A stretch of 41,956 nt of DNA from Bradyrhizobium sp. YR681 (GCF_000282615.1 NZ_AKIY01000195.1:1-41956); one strand, 5' to 3'. Shown: positions 7,586 through 16,262, counted from the stretch's first letter. Translations and numbers: made by a program. The notes: generated from the letters alone by a model not told the origin.

Positions 7586-9004
7586 TTGTCTCAAGACCTG
7601 ATCCGCGAAACCGCCTGCGCCGTCGTCGACAAGCTGCGCTCCGGCGACGTCTCGCCGCTCGAACTGCTGGACGTGGTGGAGAAGCGCGTCAGTGAGGTCG
7701 ACGGCAAGGTCAACGCGCTGCCGACGCTGTGCTTCGATCGCGCGCGGACCAATGCAAAGGCGCTGATGCAGAAGCCGGCGGGCGCGCGCGGGTTGCTCGC
7801 AGGGTTGCCGGTGCCGATCAAGGATCTCACCGAGGTTGCCGGCGTCTTGAACACGCAGGGATCGCCAATCTACAAGGACAACATTCCGGCAAAATCCGAC
7901 CTCATGGTCGAGAACCTCGAAGCCAACGGTGCGGTCGTCTACGCCAAATCCAACACGCCGGAGTTCGGCGCCGGCGCCAACACCTTCAACGAGGTGTTCG
8001 GCGCAACCCTCAATCCCTGGGATACGACCAAGTCGGCGGCCGGCTCGTCCGGTGGAGCGGCGGTGGCCCTGGCGACCGGCATGGCCTGGCTCGCCCAGGG
8101 CTCCGACATGGGCGGCTCCCTGCGCAGCCCCGCGGCTTTCTGCGGCGTCGTTGGCATGCGCCCGAGCATCGGACGCGTCGCGCACACGCCCAAGTCGGGC
8201 ATCGATCGCAATCTCGGCGTGGTCGGGCCGATGGCGCGCAACGTCGAGGATCTCGCGCTGCTGCTGGATGCCATGAGCGGCGACTATGCGGACGACCCGC
8301 TGTCGCTGCCGGCGCCTGCGACCTCGTTCCTGTCGGCAGCACAGTCGAGCAGGAAGCCGAAGCGCATCGCCTACTCGCCCGACCTCGGCATTACCCCCGT
8401 CGACCCCGAGGTCAAGGCAATCACGCGCAAGGCCGCCGAGCGCTTCGCGGAAGCCGGCGCCATCGTCGAGGAGGCGCATCCGGACTGGCGCGAGGCGCAT
8501 GAATGCTTCCACGTGCTGCGCGCGTTCGATTTCGCGATCACCAAGGCCAACCTGCTGCGGACCAAGCGCGACCTGCTCAAGCCCGAAGTGATCTGGAACA
8601 TCGAGGAGGGCCTGAAGCTCACCGTCGAGCAGCTCGCGCGCGCCGAGGCGCAGCGCGTCGGCATGACCGCCCGTGCGATCGAGTTCTTCAGGAGCTACGA
8701 TCTGCTGCTGGTGCCGACCACGATCGTGCCGCCCTTCCCGATCGAGCACCGCTACGTCGCCGAATGCGCCGGCAAGCGGTTCGACAATTACGTCGAGTGG
8801 CTCGGCATCGTCTACGCCATCACGCTCGCCTGCTGCCCTGCGCTCTCGCTGCCCTGCGGCTTCACGGCGTCAGGCCTGCCGGTCGGCGTGCAAGTGGTCG
8901 GCGCCCCGCGCGCGGATGCGCAGGTGATCGCCGGCGCAAAGGTGCTGGAAGATATTCTGGGCTTGCGCGGCAATACGCCGATCGATCCGAAGGTGAAGAA
9001 ATAG
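7586..9004 (+). CDS. Amidase-signature family amidase
   Basis: A 472-residue amidase-signature enzyme hydrolysing a carboxamide or related C-N bond in the cytosol. The Ser-cisSer-Lys triad is evident: K79 (PVPIKD), S154 in the AGSSGG motif, and nucleophile S178 in 'GSDMGGSLRSPA'. The start is a TTG at 7586, supported by CAGGAG eight bases upstream and by the fit of 'DLIRETACAVVDKLRSG' to the family N-terminus; no ATG lies in the right place. Length and motif order are normal. GatA is unlikely because gatB and gatC are absent and the protein resembles the stand-alone amidases. The substrate is unknown. It follows the SDR gene across a palindromic repeat, so co-expression is uncertain. Confidence 0.9.
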   Translation: MSQDLIRETACAVVDKLRSGDVSPLELLDVVEKRVSEVDGKVNALPTLCFDRARTNAKALMQKPAGARGLLAGLPVPIKDLTEVAGVLNTQGSPIYKDNIPAKSDLMVENLEANGAVVYAKSNTPEFGAGANTFNEVFGATLNPWDTTKSAAGSSGGAAVALATGMAWLAQGSDMGGSLRSPAAFCGVVGMRPSIGRVAHTPKSGIDRNLGVVGPMARNVEDLALLLDAMSGDYADDPLSLPAPATSFLSAAQSSRKPKRIAYSPDLGITPVDPEVKAITRKAAERFAEAGAIVEEAHPDWREAHECFHVLRAFDFAITKANLLRTKRDLLKPEVIWNIEEGLKLTVEQLARAEAQRVGMTARAIEFFRSYDLLLVPTTIVPPFPIEHRYVAECAGKRFDNYVEWLGIVYAITLACCPALSLPCGFTASGLPVGVQVVGAPRADAQVIAGAKVLEDILGLRGNTPIDPKVKK

Positions 9005-9024
9005 CACGTCGCACACGCGGTAGG

Positions 9025-9163
9025 CTCCCTCGCCCCGCTCTTGCGGGGAGAGGGTTGGGGTGAGGGGCCTCTCTCCGCGCGTGAGAATGCCGACGAACCT
9101 GTGCCCCCTCACCCGAATTCGATCTGCGATCGAATTCGACCTCTCCCCGCAAGCGGGGAGAGG
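9025..9163. repeat. Dispersed palindromic repeat, family C copy 1
   Basis: Outer arms are CTCCCTCGCCCCGC / GCGGGGAGAGG, with an inner inverted 'gggtgagggg' unit and an inner GAATTCGATCTGCGATCGAATTC-type dyad. Other copies are at 14816-14955 and 32757-32918. It fills the space between the convergent amidase and aapM-type genes and probably ends both transcripts, although no T-run is present. Confidence 0.85.
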
Positions 9164-9173
9164 TTAAGAAACA

Positions 9174-10280
9174 TCACCTTCCGCTCGACGCCTCCAGGCC
9201 ACGGCTGTAGCGCGACATCGCAAAACAAAAGACAAAGTAGATCGCGGCAACGAAGATGTAGACCTCGACCGAAAACTGCTGCCAGGCCGGATCGATGATC
9301 GCGGTCTTGGCCGTCGTCAGCAGGTCGAAGATGCCGATGATCAGTACGAGGCTGGTGTCCTTGAAGAATGCGATGAAGGTGTTGACCAGCGGCGGGATGA
9401 CGTGGCGGATCGCCTGCGGCAGGACGATCAGCCGGTGCTTGCGCCAATAGGACAGACCGAGCGCATCGGCAGCCTCATATTGCCCGCGCGGCACGGCCTG
9501 GAGGCCGCCGCGAATGACTTCGGCAAGATAGGCGCCCGCAAACAGGATGATCGCGACCTGGGCACGCAGCAGCTTGTCGATGTTGAATCCACTGGGCATG
9601 AACAGCGGAAACATCACGCTCGCCATGAACAGCAGGCTCACCAGCGGCACGCCGCGGATCAGCTCGACATAGAGCACGCTGAGCGAACGGATCGCCGGCA
9701 GTTTTGAACGCCGGCCGAGCGCAACGAGGATGCCGAGCGGGAAGCCAAATGCAAGGCCGAACGTCGCCAGGATTAGCGTCACCGGCAATCCGCCCCAGCG
9801 GTCCTGCGAGACGAAGGAGAGCCCGAACACGCCGCCCCACATCAGCACGCTGATCAGCGCAAGCGCCGCGATCCAGAGATAGACCAGCTCGCGCCGCCAC
9901 AGGGCACGGCGGCTGGAGAGACAGAACAGCGCGATGAACAGCACCACCGACAGCGCCGGCCGCCACTGCTCGTCGAACGGATAGGTGCCGAACAGGATGA
10001 AGCGATATTTTTCCGGGATGATCGCCCAGCAGGCGCCGAGGCCGCGCACGGCACGGCAGGCGCTGGAGTCGTTTGCCGGCGTCAGCCATACGGCATTTGC
10101 GATGCCCCATTGCACGAAGCTGAAGATGCCCTTGGCGAGGATCGCCAGCAGCACGACCGACAGAATGCCGTTGGGGATCGACGAGAACAGATTGGTTCGG
10201 AGCCAGTACAGTACCGGATTTCCCATCTGCGGACGGCGAGCGGCGCGCGGCGCGTCCGGGATGTCGGCGATCACAGTCAT
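9174..10280 (-). CDS. aapM: Amino-acid ABC transporter permease, AapM type
   Basis: A 368-residue inner-membrane permease of the polar amino-acid (HisM/GlnP) type, of the long form seen in AapM of rhizobia. Several hydrophobic segments are visible. The C-terminal half carries the transport fold, with the ATPase-contact EAA loop seen as 'ADALGLSYWRKHRLIVLPQAIRHVIPP'. The N-terminal half has the extra segments and the 'Y' and 'C' rich periplasmic loop typical of AapM. It starts 2 bases after the stop of the aapQ-type gene, so the two permeases are co-translated as the usual heterodimer. No aapP ATPase follows; the next element is a repeat and then a convergent amidase. It is probably not the general Aap system itself but a specialised paralogue (inference). 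Confidence 0.85.
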   Translation of the reverse strand: MTVIADIPDAPRAARRPQMGNPVLYWLRTNLFSSIPNGILSVVLLAILAKGIFSFVQWGIANAVWLTPANDSSACRAVRGLGACWAIIPEKYRFILFGTYPFDEQWRPALSVVLFIALFCLSSRRALWRRELVYLWIAALALISVLMWGGVFGLSFVSQDRWGGLPVTLILATFGLAFGFPLGILVALGRRSKLPAIRSLSVLYVELIRGVPLVSLLFMASVMFPLFMPSGFNIDKLLRAQVAIILFAGAYLAEVIRGGLQAVPRGQYEAADALGLSYWRKHRLIVLPQAIRHVIPPLVNTFIAFFKDTSLVLIIGIFDLLTTAKTAIIDPAWQQFSVEVYIFVAAIYFVFCFAMSRYSRGLEASSGR

Positions 10281-10282
10281 GC

Positions 10283-11467
10283 TCAGCGCTCCACCAGCGC
10301 GATGCGCGAATTATACCAGTTCATGAAGAAACTGATGCCAAGGCTGATGGTTAAAAACACCGCCATGATCAGCGCGATCGCCTCGATCGCCTGCCCGGTC
10401 TGGTTCAGCGTGGTGTTGGCGACCGAGACCACGTCCTGGTAGCCGATCGCGACCGCGAGCGAGGAGTTCTTGGTCAGATTGAGATACTGGCTCGTCATCG
10501 GCGGCACGATCACGCGCAGCGCCTGCGGCAGGATGATCTGCCGCAGCATGAAGCTGCGGCGCAGGCCGAGCGCATTGGCGGCATCCCACTGCCCGCGCGG
10601 CACGGACTGGATGCCGCTGCGCACGATCTCGGCGATGAAGGCCGAGGTGTAGGTGACGAGCGCGATCAGCAGCGCGAAATACTCGGGTGCGAGCGTCAAC
10701 CCGCCGACGAAGTTGAAGCCGCGCAATTCCGGCCATTCGATCGTCCAGGGCACGCCAAGCGCCACGGACACCGCCGTCGGCAGCGCGAGAACGAGGCCGA
10801 TTGCAAACGGCCAGGCCGGCCGCGGCTTGCCGTCTCGCATCTGCTGCGCGATCAGCCATCGCCGGATCAGAACGAATGCGGCAAGCCCCAGTACGGCAGT
10901 GCCGAGAACCCAGAGTTGTGGCGCTGCAATCGGGATCGCCGGAAGGATCAGGCCGCGATTGGAGAGGAACACACCCTCGACCGGCCTGAACGCCGCGCGT
11001 GCGGCCGGCAGCGTCTGCATCAGCACGTACCAGAACAGGAGCTGGAGCAGCAGCGGAATGTCGCGGAGCGTTTCGACATAGACCGCCGCGAGCCGCGACA
11101 GCAGCCAGTTGGCCGACAGCCGCGAAATGCCGATCAACGTGCCCAGAATCGTCGCGAGCACGATGCCGATCACGGCGACCCGCAGCGTGTTGGCAATGCC
11201 GACGACGAACGCCCAGAGGTAGCTGTCTCTCGGACTGTAGGCCAGCAGACTGTCGGCGATCGGCATGCCGGCCTCGCGGCCGAGGAAGGCAAAGCCTGTG
11301 GTGATGCGGCGGGCCGAGAGATTGGTGACGGTGTTGGACCAGAGGAAGGCGATCACCGCGAGCGCAATGCCGACCACCAGCACCTGCCAGACCAGGCCCT
11401 TCAATTCGTTGGGCCCGAGCGCAAGGAAGCGGCGGCGCGGCGGCGGTCTGGGGTGATCGGCAGTCAC
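10283..11467 (-). CDS. aapQ: Amino-acid ABC transporter permease, AapQ type
   Basis: A 394-residue membrane permease, partner of the AapM-type protein just downstream. The C-terminal permease domain contains the EAA loop 'ANALGLRRSFMLRQIILPQALRVIVPPM' split over the coupling helix. 'RDIPLLLQLLFWY' near the middle is a signature of this permease subfamily. The start is GTG at 11467, preceded by GAGAAGGA about ten bases away; no ATG gives a better N-terminus. Its promoter region is shared with the divergent RpiR gene and contains a clear palindrome at 11518-11546, so RpiR control of both directions is likely. Length agrees with AapQ proteins (about 400 residues). Confidence 0.85.
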   Translation of the reverse strand: MTADHPRPPPRRRFLALGPNELKGLVWQVLVVGIALAVIAFLWSNTVTNLSARRITTGFAFLGREAGMPIADSLLAYSPRDSYLWAFVVGIANTLRVAVIGIVLATILGTLIGISRLSANWLLSRLAAVYVETLRDIPLLLQLLFWYVLMQTLPAARAAFRPVEGVFLSNRGLILPAIPIAAPQLWVLGTAVLGLAAFVLIRRWLIAQQMRDGKPRPAWPFAIGLVLALPTAVSVALGVPWTIEWPELRGFNFVGGLTLAPEYFALLIALVTYTSAFIAEIVRSGIQSVPRGQWDAANALGLRRSFMLRQIILPQALRVIVPPMTSQYLNLTKNSSLAVAIGYQDVVSVANTTLNQTGQAIEAIALIMAVFLTISLGISFFMNWYNSRIALVER

Positions 11468-11517
11468 GGCGCAAAAATCCTTCTCAAATGCAGCGATTTC
11501 CGGCAGCGCACGTCAAC

Positions 11518-11546
11518 TGTTGCACCAAACCATAGTTCGTGCAACA
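11518..11546. promoter_or_regulatory. Palindromic operator, RpiR/aapQ divergent promoter
   Basis: A perfect 8-base inverted repeat, TGTTGCAC and GTGCAACA, has arms separated by 13 bases, giving a centre-to-centre spacing of 21 bases or two helical turns. It is the only strong dyad in the 87 bases between aapQ and the RpiR gene. RpiR/MurR regulators bind such palindromes as dimers or tetramers. The assignment to this regulator rests on position. Confidence 0.6.
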
Positions 11547-11554
11547 AATGTTTC

Positions 11555-12427
11555 ATGGCCGAGCCCGCGAAATCCTCGCCGCTGAATGAACTGCGCATTG
11601 CGTTGCCATCGCTCCCGATGCGCTTGCAGGAGGTCGGGCGCTTCGTCGCGGCCAATGATTACGACGCCACCACCCGTTCGATGCGCGATCTCGCGGCTGT
11701 TGCCGGCGCCGATCCAGCCGCGTTCACGCGACTTGCAAAAGCCATTGGCTATTCCGGCTGGGACGAATTGCGTGCGGCGCTGACCGAAGCGCGGCGGCCA
11801 TCGCAGACCTCGCCCTTCTCCGGCCGCGCCAAGAGCCGCCGCCACGGCCCCGACGCCGATGTCGCGCTCATCACCGACAAGCTTGAGGCCGAAGCTGCGG
11901 GCCTGCCGCGCATCTCCACCCACGCGATCGCGGACGCAGCCCGCACGCTGCACGAGGCCAAGCGGATCTGGATCACCGGCTATCGCAGTTGCCGGAGCGT
12001 CGCGGAACTTCTGAACTACGAGCTCCGACTGTTCCGTCCCGAACAGGTGCAGCTCGTCGGCGCGTCCGGCCCCGACGATCTCGACCTCGGCGCGTTCCGC
12101 CCCGGCGAAGCCGTCATCGTCATTGGCTTCCTGCCCTACACGCATGCCAGCGTCCGGGTCGCGCAGGCCGCCTATCGCGCGGGCGCGAAGCTGATTGCGA
12201 TCGCCGACAGCGTGGCCGCGCCAATGGCCGAGGGCGCCGACCACGCGCTGCTGTTCGAAGCCGCCTCTTCCCCCGGCTTCTTCCCGAGTCTCACCGGCGC
12301 CATCGCGATCGCGCAGTCGCTCGCGGCGGTGACGTTCTCGCTCGGCGGCGCGGCCGCGAAGAAGCGCCTGGAAAATACCGAGGCGCGGCTTGCCGCGGCC
12401 TCCACTTACGTCCCGGAGAAAGGTTGA
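11555..12427 (+). CDS. MurR/RpiR-family transcriptional regulator
   Basis: A 290-residue regulator with an N-terminal RpiR-type helix-turn-helix (about 20-85: 'TRSMRDLAAVAGADPAAFTRLAKAIGYSGW') and a SIS domain (about 120-270: 'IWITGYRSCRSVAELLNYEL'). SIS domains usually bind phospho-sugars, but RpiR proteins next to amino-acid transporters exist. The open frame runs far upstream through aapQ antisense sequence. ATG 11555 is chosen because the protein starts properly there and because upstream bases contain the shared operator. The start has no strong ribosome site. The aminotransferase begins 3 bases after the stop, so regulator and enzyme are co-transcribed. The ligand is probably a metabolite of the transported compound. 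Confidence 0.88.
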   Translation: MAEPAKSSPLNELRIALPSLPMRLQEVGRFVAANDYDATTRSMRDLAAVAGADPAAFTRLAKAIGYSGWDELRAALTEARRPSQTSPFSGRAKSRRHGPDADVALITDKLEAEAAGLPRISTHAIADAARTLHEAKRIWITGYRSCRSVAELLNYELRLFRPEQVQLVGASGPDDLDLGAFRPGEAVIVIGFLPYTHASVRVAQAAYRAGAKLIAIADSVAAPMAEGADHALLFEAASSPGFFPSLTGAIAIAQSLAAVTFSLGGAAAKKRLENTEARLAAASTYVPEKG

Positions 12428-12430
12428 CCC

Positions 12431-13780
12431 ATGAGCACCCGCACCAGCCGCGTGCTGCACCGTTCGTTGCGCGAGACGCCGCCCAAGGCGATCGGCGGCG
12501 AAGGCGTCTATCTCTTCGCCGAGGACGGACGGCGCATCATCGACGCGTCGGGCGGGGCAGCGGTCTCCTGCCTCGGCCACCAGCATCCGCGCGTGATCGC
12601 GGCGATGGCCAAGCAGGCTTCGACGCTGGCCTATGCGCACACCGCCTTCTTCTCGTCAGAGCCCGCCGAAGCGCTGGCCGAGCGGCTGGTCGGGCACGAG
12701 CCCGGCGGTCTCGCCTACGCCTATTTCGTCAGCGGCGGATCGGAAGCGATCGAGGCCAGTATCAAGCTGGCACGGCAATATTTCATCGAGCGCGGCGAGC
12801 CGCAGCGGCAGCATTTCATCGCCCGGCGGCAGAGCTATCACGGCAACACGCTTGGCGCGCTGGCGGCCGGCGGCAACGCCTGGCGCCGCGCGCCCTACGC
12901 GCCGCTGCTCTCGGCCGCCTTCAGCCATGTAACGCCGGCCTTTGCCTATCACGAGAAGCACGAGGGCGAGTCGGATACGCAATTCGTGGCGCGGCTGGCG
13001 GTTGAGCTCGAAGCTGAATTTCAGCGGCTCGGTCCGAGCACAGTCGCGGCATTTCTCGCAGAGCCCGTGGTCGGCGCTACCGCCGGCGCGGTGACGGCGC
13101 CTGACGGCTATTTCAAGGCCGTGCGCGAAATCTGCGACCGGCATGGTGCGCTGCTGATCCTCGATGAAGTCATGTGCGGCATGGGCCGGACCGGCACCAC
13201 GCATGCCTGGGAGCAGGAAGGCGTCGCGCCGGACATCCAGGCGATCGCAAAGGGACTCGGTGGCGGCTATCAGCCGATCGGTGCGATGCTCGCGAGCGGC
13301 AAGATCATCGACACCATCCGCTCAGGCTCCGGCGCGTTCCAGCACGGCCACACCTATCTCGCGCATCCCCTCGCCTGCGCGGCCGCGCTCGCGGTGCAGG
13401 ACGTGATCCGCGACGACAACCTGCTTGAGCAAGTGAAGCAGCGGGGCAAGCAGCTCGAGCAGCGGCTGACCGAACGGTTCGGCAATCACCGCCATGTCGG
13501 CGATATCAGGGGCCGCGGCCTGTTCTGGGCGATCGAGCTGGTCGCCGATCGCGCCAGCCGCACCTCGTTCGATCCGACGCTCAAGCTCAGTCAGAAGATC
13601 AAGGCGGAGGCGTTCGCCAACGGGCTCGGCTGCTATCCCGGCGGCGGCACCGTGGACGGCGTCCGCGGCGACCACGTGCTGCTGGCGCCGCCCTATATCG
13701 CTTCGGCGGACGAGATCGACCTGATCGTCGACAGGCTCGGCGCGGCCGTCGACAATGTGTTGCGTAGTGTCAATCACTGA
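12431..13780 (+). CDS. Class III PLP-dependent aminotransferase
   Basis: A 449-residue fold-type I aminotransferase of class III (omega-amino acid, GABA, ornithine and taurine transaminase group). Landmarks are SGGSEAIE at 101-108 (phosphate site), a 'SYHGNT' aromatic stacking site at 135-140, D245 in 'ILDEVMCGMGRTG', and the Schiff-base lysine K274 in 'IAKGLGGGYQPIGA'. It starts 3 bases after the RpiR stop, and the binding-protein gene follows 10-13 bases downstream. The three are therefore one transcript linking uptake to deamination of the same compound. Substrate specificity (an amino acid or amine with a terminal amino group) cannot be set from sequence. Confidence 0.9.
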   Translation: MSTRTSRVLHRSLRETPPKAIGGEGVYLFAEDGRRIIDASGGAAVSCLGHQHPRVIAAMAKQASTLAYAHTAFFSSEPAEALAERLVGHEPGGLAYAYFVSGGSEAIEASIKLARQYFIERGEPQRQHFIARRQSYHGNTLGALAAGGNAWRRAPYAPLLSAAFSHVTPAFAYHEKHEGESDTQFVARLAVELEAEFQRLGPSTVAAFLAEPVVGATAGAVTAPDGYFKAVREICDRHGALLILDEVMCGMGRTGTTHAWEQEGVAPDIQAIAKGLGGGYQPIGAMLASGKIIDTIRSGSGAFQHGHTYLAHPLACAAALAVQDVIRDDNLLEQVKQRGKQLEQRLTERFGNHRHVGDIRGRGLFWAIELVADRASRTSFDPTLKLSQKIKAEAFANGLGCYPGGGTVDGVRGDHVLLAPPYIASADEIDLIVDRLGAAVDNVLRSVNH

Positions 13781-13793
13781 GGGGAGTAGCATG

Positions 13794-14804
13794 ATGAGGA
13801 AAGTGGTTATCGCGGCGAGCGTGCTCGCAGCATCGACGGTTGCGGCTTCGGCGGCGACGCTCGACACGGTGAAGAGCCGCGGCATACTGGTGTGCGGCGT
13901 CAGCGCCGGCTTTGCCGGGTTCTCGGCCCCGGACTCGCAAGGCAATTACAAGGGCCTCGACGTCGATTATTGCCGCGCGCTTGCCGCCGGCGTGCTCGGC
14001 GATGCGACGAAAGTAAAGTACGTCTCCCTGACCGCGCAGAACCGCTTCACCGCGCTGCAATCGGGCGAGATCGACGTGCTCTACCGCAACTCGACGCAGA
14101 CTTATCTGCGCGGCGTCACGCTGGGTCTCCGCCAGGGTCCGGTCAACTTCTACGACGGCCAGGGCTTTGTGGTGAAGAAAGACCTCGGCGTGAAGGAGAT
14201 CAAGGATCTCAAGGGCGCCACCGTCTGCGTCGCGCAGGGCACCACGCATGAGGTCACGCTCGGCGATTACGGCCGCGCCAACGGCATCGACTGGAAGCCG
14301 CTGGTGTTCGACCGCGTCGACACCATGTACCAGACCTTCTTCGGCGGCCGCTGCGATGCCATGACCCAGGACGCCTCCGCGCTCGCCGGGGCCGTCACCA
14401 CGGCTGCACCGAACCCGGCCGATTACGTCGTGCTGCCGCAGACCATCAGCAAGGAGCCGCTGGGGCCCTTCACCCGCAACGGCGACGAGGTCTGGAGCGA
14501 CATCATCACCTGGCTGCATTACGGCCTGATCGAGGCCGAGGAGCTCGGCGTGACGCAAGCCAATGTCGAGGAGATGGCGAAGTCGCAGACGCCCGCGATC
14601 CAGCGCCTGCTCGGTGCCTCCGGCGATCTCGGCTCGCGGCTCGGGCTCGACAACAAATGGCTGGTCACGGCGATCAAGGCCACCGGCAATTACGGCGAGA
14701 TCTACGAACGCAATGTCGGCAAGGCCAGCCCGCTCAAGCTCGATCGTGGCCTCAACGGCCTCTGGAGCAAGGGCGGCTTGATGTACGCGGTGCCGTTCAA
14801 GTAA
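13794..14804 (+). CDS. aapJ: Periplasmic amino-acid-binding protein, AapJ type
   Basis: A 336-residue family 3 solute-binding protein for amino acids. It has a signal peptide with a charged start, a hydrophobic core and an ASA-A cleavage site near residue 21. The mature protein opens 'TLDTVKSRGILVCGVS', and the family motifs 'GLDVDYCRALAAGVLG', 'RFTALQSGEIDVL' and 'FFGGRCDAMTQD' are present. ATGs occur at 13791 and 13794; GGGGAG at 13781-13786 spaces better to the second. Length and the conserved cysteines match AapJ of rhizobia. Together with the divergent aapQ/aapM genes it would form the importer, so the operon is split around the RpiR operator. A family C repeat follows and probably ends the transcript. 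Confidence 0.88.
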   Translation: MRKVVIAASVLAASTVAASAATLDTVKSRGILVCGVSAGFAGFSAPDSQGNYKGLDVDYCRALAAGVLGDATKVKYVSLTAQNRFTALQSGEIDVLYRNSTQTYLRGVTLGLRQGPVNFYDGQGFVVKKDLGVKEIKDLKGATVCVAQGTTHEVTLGDYGRANGIDWKPLVFDRVDTMYQTFFGGRCDAMTQDASALAGAVTTAAPNPADYVVLPQTISKEPLGPFTRNGDEVWSDIITWLHYGLIEAEELGVTQANVEEMAKSQTPAIQRLLGASGDLGSRLGLDNKWLVTAIKATGNYGEIYERNVGKASPLKLDRGLNGLWSKGGLMYAVPFK

Positions 14805-14815
14805 ACGGTGCTTTC

Positions 14816-14955
14816 ACCTCTCCCCGCTCGCGGGGAGAGGTCGGATCGCATCGAAGATGTGATCCGGGTGAGGGGGACTCTCCGCGAGTCTCACTCTCAC
14901 CGTCATCGTGGAAACGCCCCCTCACCCCAACCCTCTCCCCGCAAGCGGGGAGAGG
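14816..14955. repeat. Dispersed palindromic repeat, family C copy 2
   Basis: Paired arms CCTCTCCCCGCTCGCGGGGAG (left) and CTCTCCCCGCAAGCGGGGAG (right) flank inverted 'GGTGAGGGGG / CCCCCTCACC' units. It ends only 24 bases before the racemase-fold start codon, so it forms most of that gene's leader. Open frames reading through it encode the artefactual peptide 'PHPNPLPASGER'. Confidence 0.9.
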
Positions 14956-14979
14956 GAGAAGAAGCAGCTACCGAATCCC

Positions 14980-15618
14980 ATGCGCATCGCCCTGATCCAC
15001 GCCCTCAAGCACTCCATCGCCCCGATCGAGGCGGCGTTCGCGAAGGCGTGGCCGGAGGCGCGGCTGATGAATCTGCTCGACGACAGCCTGTCGGCGGACC
15101 TGGCCCGAGACGGCGCGCTCAACGACGCCATGACCGCGCGCTTCCTCGCGCTGGGCGACTATGCAGCCGCCACGGGAGCGAACGGAATCCTGTTCACCTG
15201 CTCGGCTTTCGGCCCCTGTATCGAGGCGGTGGCGCGCGCGCATGCGCCGATGCCGGTGCTGAAGCCGAACGAAGCCATGATCGAGCAGGCCGTGACCATG
15301 GGCAAGCGGATCGGCCTGCTCTCCACCTTTCCACCGACGCTGGCCTCGATGCCGCCTGAGTTTCCCACCTCGGTCCAGGTCGTGCCAAAACTTGCCGATG
15401 GCGCGCTCGCGGCGCTCGATCGCGGCGACCGCGCCACGCATGACCGGCTGATCGTCGAGGCGTCAAAGGACCTCCGCGATTGCCACGTCATTGCGCTCGC
15501 CCAGTTCAGCATCGCAGCGACAGCCCCGCTGGTCGTGGAGGCCACCGGCCGCCCGGTCGTGACCACGCCGGACAGTGCAGTCGACAAGCTGATGAGGCTA
15601 CTGAAAGCGAAGGTCTAG
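14980..15618 (+). CDS. Asp/Glu-racemase-fold protein lacking the second catalytic Cys
   Basis: A 212-residue protein of the aspartate/glutamate/hydantoin racemase superfamily (also maleate isomerase and arylmalonate decarboxylase). The first half has 'GANGILFTCSAFGPCIE' with C74 in the expected first catalytic position. In the second half, where racemases carry a cysteine in an 'IvLaC' strand, this protein reads 'VIALAQFSIAA' with glutamine at 175. Loss of one cysteine suggests lyase, decarboxylase or isomerase-like chemistry rather than two-base racemisation. The frame opens at 14908 inside a repeat; ATG 14980 gives the true N-terminus 'MRIALIHALKHS'. Its TAG overlaps the stop of the convergent TetR gene. 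It probably belongs functionally to the upstream uptake/transamination module. Confidence 0.75.
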   Translation: MRIALIHALKHSIAPIEAAFAKAWPEARLMNLLDDSLSADLARDGALNDAMTARFLALGDYAAATGANGILFTCSAFGPCIEAVARAHAPMPVLKPNEAMIEQAVTMGKRIGLLSTFPPTLASMPPEFPTSVQVVPKLADGALAALDRGDRATHDRLIVEASKDLRDCHVIALAQFSIAATAPLVVEATGRPVVTTPDSAVDKLMRLLKAKV

Positions 15619-16262
15619 GCGCCGGTCTTCTTCCGACGTCGCGCGTCCTTGATTGCAGCAGCGAGCGCGGCCTTCGTTTCGCTCACAAAATCCTCGACCA
15701 GCTCCTCACGCGTGGCATGCGCGGCTTCGCCGGTGAACAGGCCCTGCTCGGCCAGCATCACGACGCCGTGCAGCGCCGCCCAGATCTTGAGCGCCTGCCG
15801 CTCGCGCAAGAAATCGACCGCGGGCGCTTCCAACGCTTCGATCACAAGGCCGAAAGTTTCGCGCGTGGCCTCATGCAGCTCGCTGCCCTTGGCCGCGCAC
15901 GACACGGTGCGGGACGCGAACATCAGGCGATAGATGCCGTTGCGACGCAGGCCGAAATCGAGCGTCGCCTGCGCCAGCCGCGACAGCTTTGATTGCTTCG
16001 ACGGCTTCGCCATCGCCTCGCGCAGAATTGCACTGAGCTGCCGGAACGCCTCCGCCGTCACCGCCGTTAGCAGCGCATCACGGTCGGCAAAGTGCCGATA
16101 CGGCGCCGGCTGCGAGACGCCGAGTTGTTTTGCCAGCGCCTTGATGCTGATCGCCTCGGCACCGCCCCGCTCCGCCTCGCGCAACGCGGCCTTGATCAGG
16201 GCATCACGGAGATCGCCATGATGGTAGGTGTTTTCAGGCTTGCGGGCGAGTTGTGAACGCAT
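15615..16262 (-). CDS. TetR/AcrR-family repressor
   Basis: A 215-residue TetR-family regulator. The N-terminal domain (about 15-65) carries the helix-turn-helix 'ISIKALAKQLGVSQPAPYRHFADRDALLTAV', and the rest is an all-helical ligand domain, in which 'RNGIYRLMFASRTV' resembles the WHG-type C-terminal domain. The frame opens at 16367, but the upstream part overlaps the divergent promoter; ATG 16262 starts the conserved 'RKPENTYHHGDLRDALI'. The gene is divergent from the ferredoxin-P450 operon, whose promoter holds a dyad at 16292-16308, so local repression relieved by a P450 substrate is likely (inference). The stop overlaps that of the convergent racemase-fold gene at CTAG, 15615-15618. Confidence 0.9.
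   Translation of the reverse strand: MRSQLARKPENTYHHGDLRDALIKAALREAERGGAEAISIKALAKQLGVSQPAPYRHFADRDALLTAVTAEAFRQLSAILREAMAKPSKQSKLSRLAQATLDFGLRRNGIYRLMFASRTVSCAAKGSELHEATRETFGLVIEALEAPAVDFLRERQALKIWAALHGVVMLAEQGLFTGEAAHATREELVEDFVSETKAALAAAIKDARRRKKTGA

Noticed and set aside
10916..11554. 213-residue N-terminal extension of the RpiR regulator
   Set aside because: It runs antisense through aapQ and across the operator; the HTH domain begins correctly from 11555.
14908..14979. N-terminal extension METPPHPNPLPASGER on the racemase-fold protein
   Set aside because: It is encoded by a dispersed family C repeat; this peptide is a known-looking artefact of reading through such elements.
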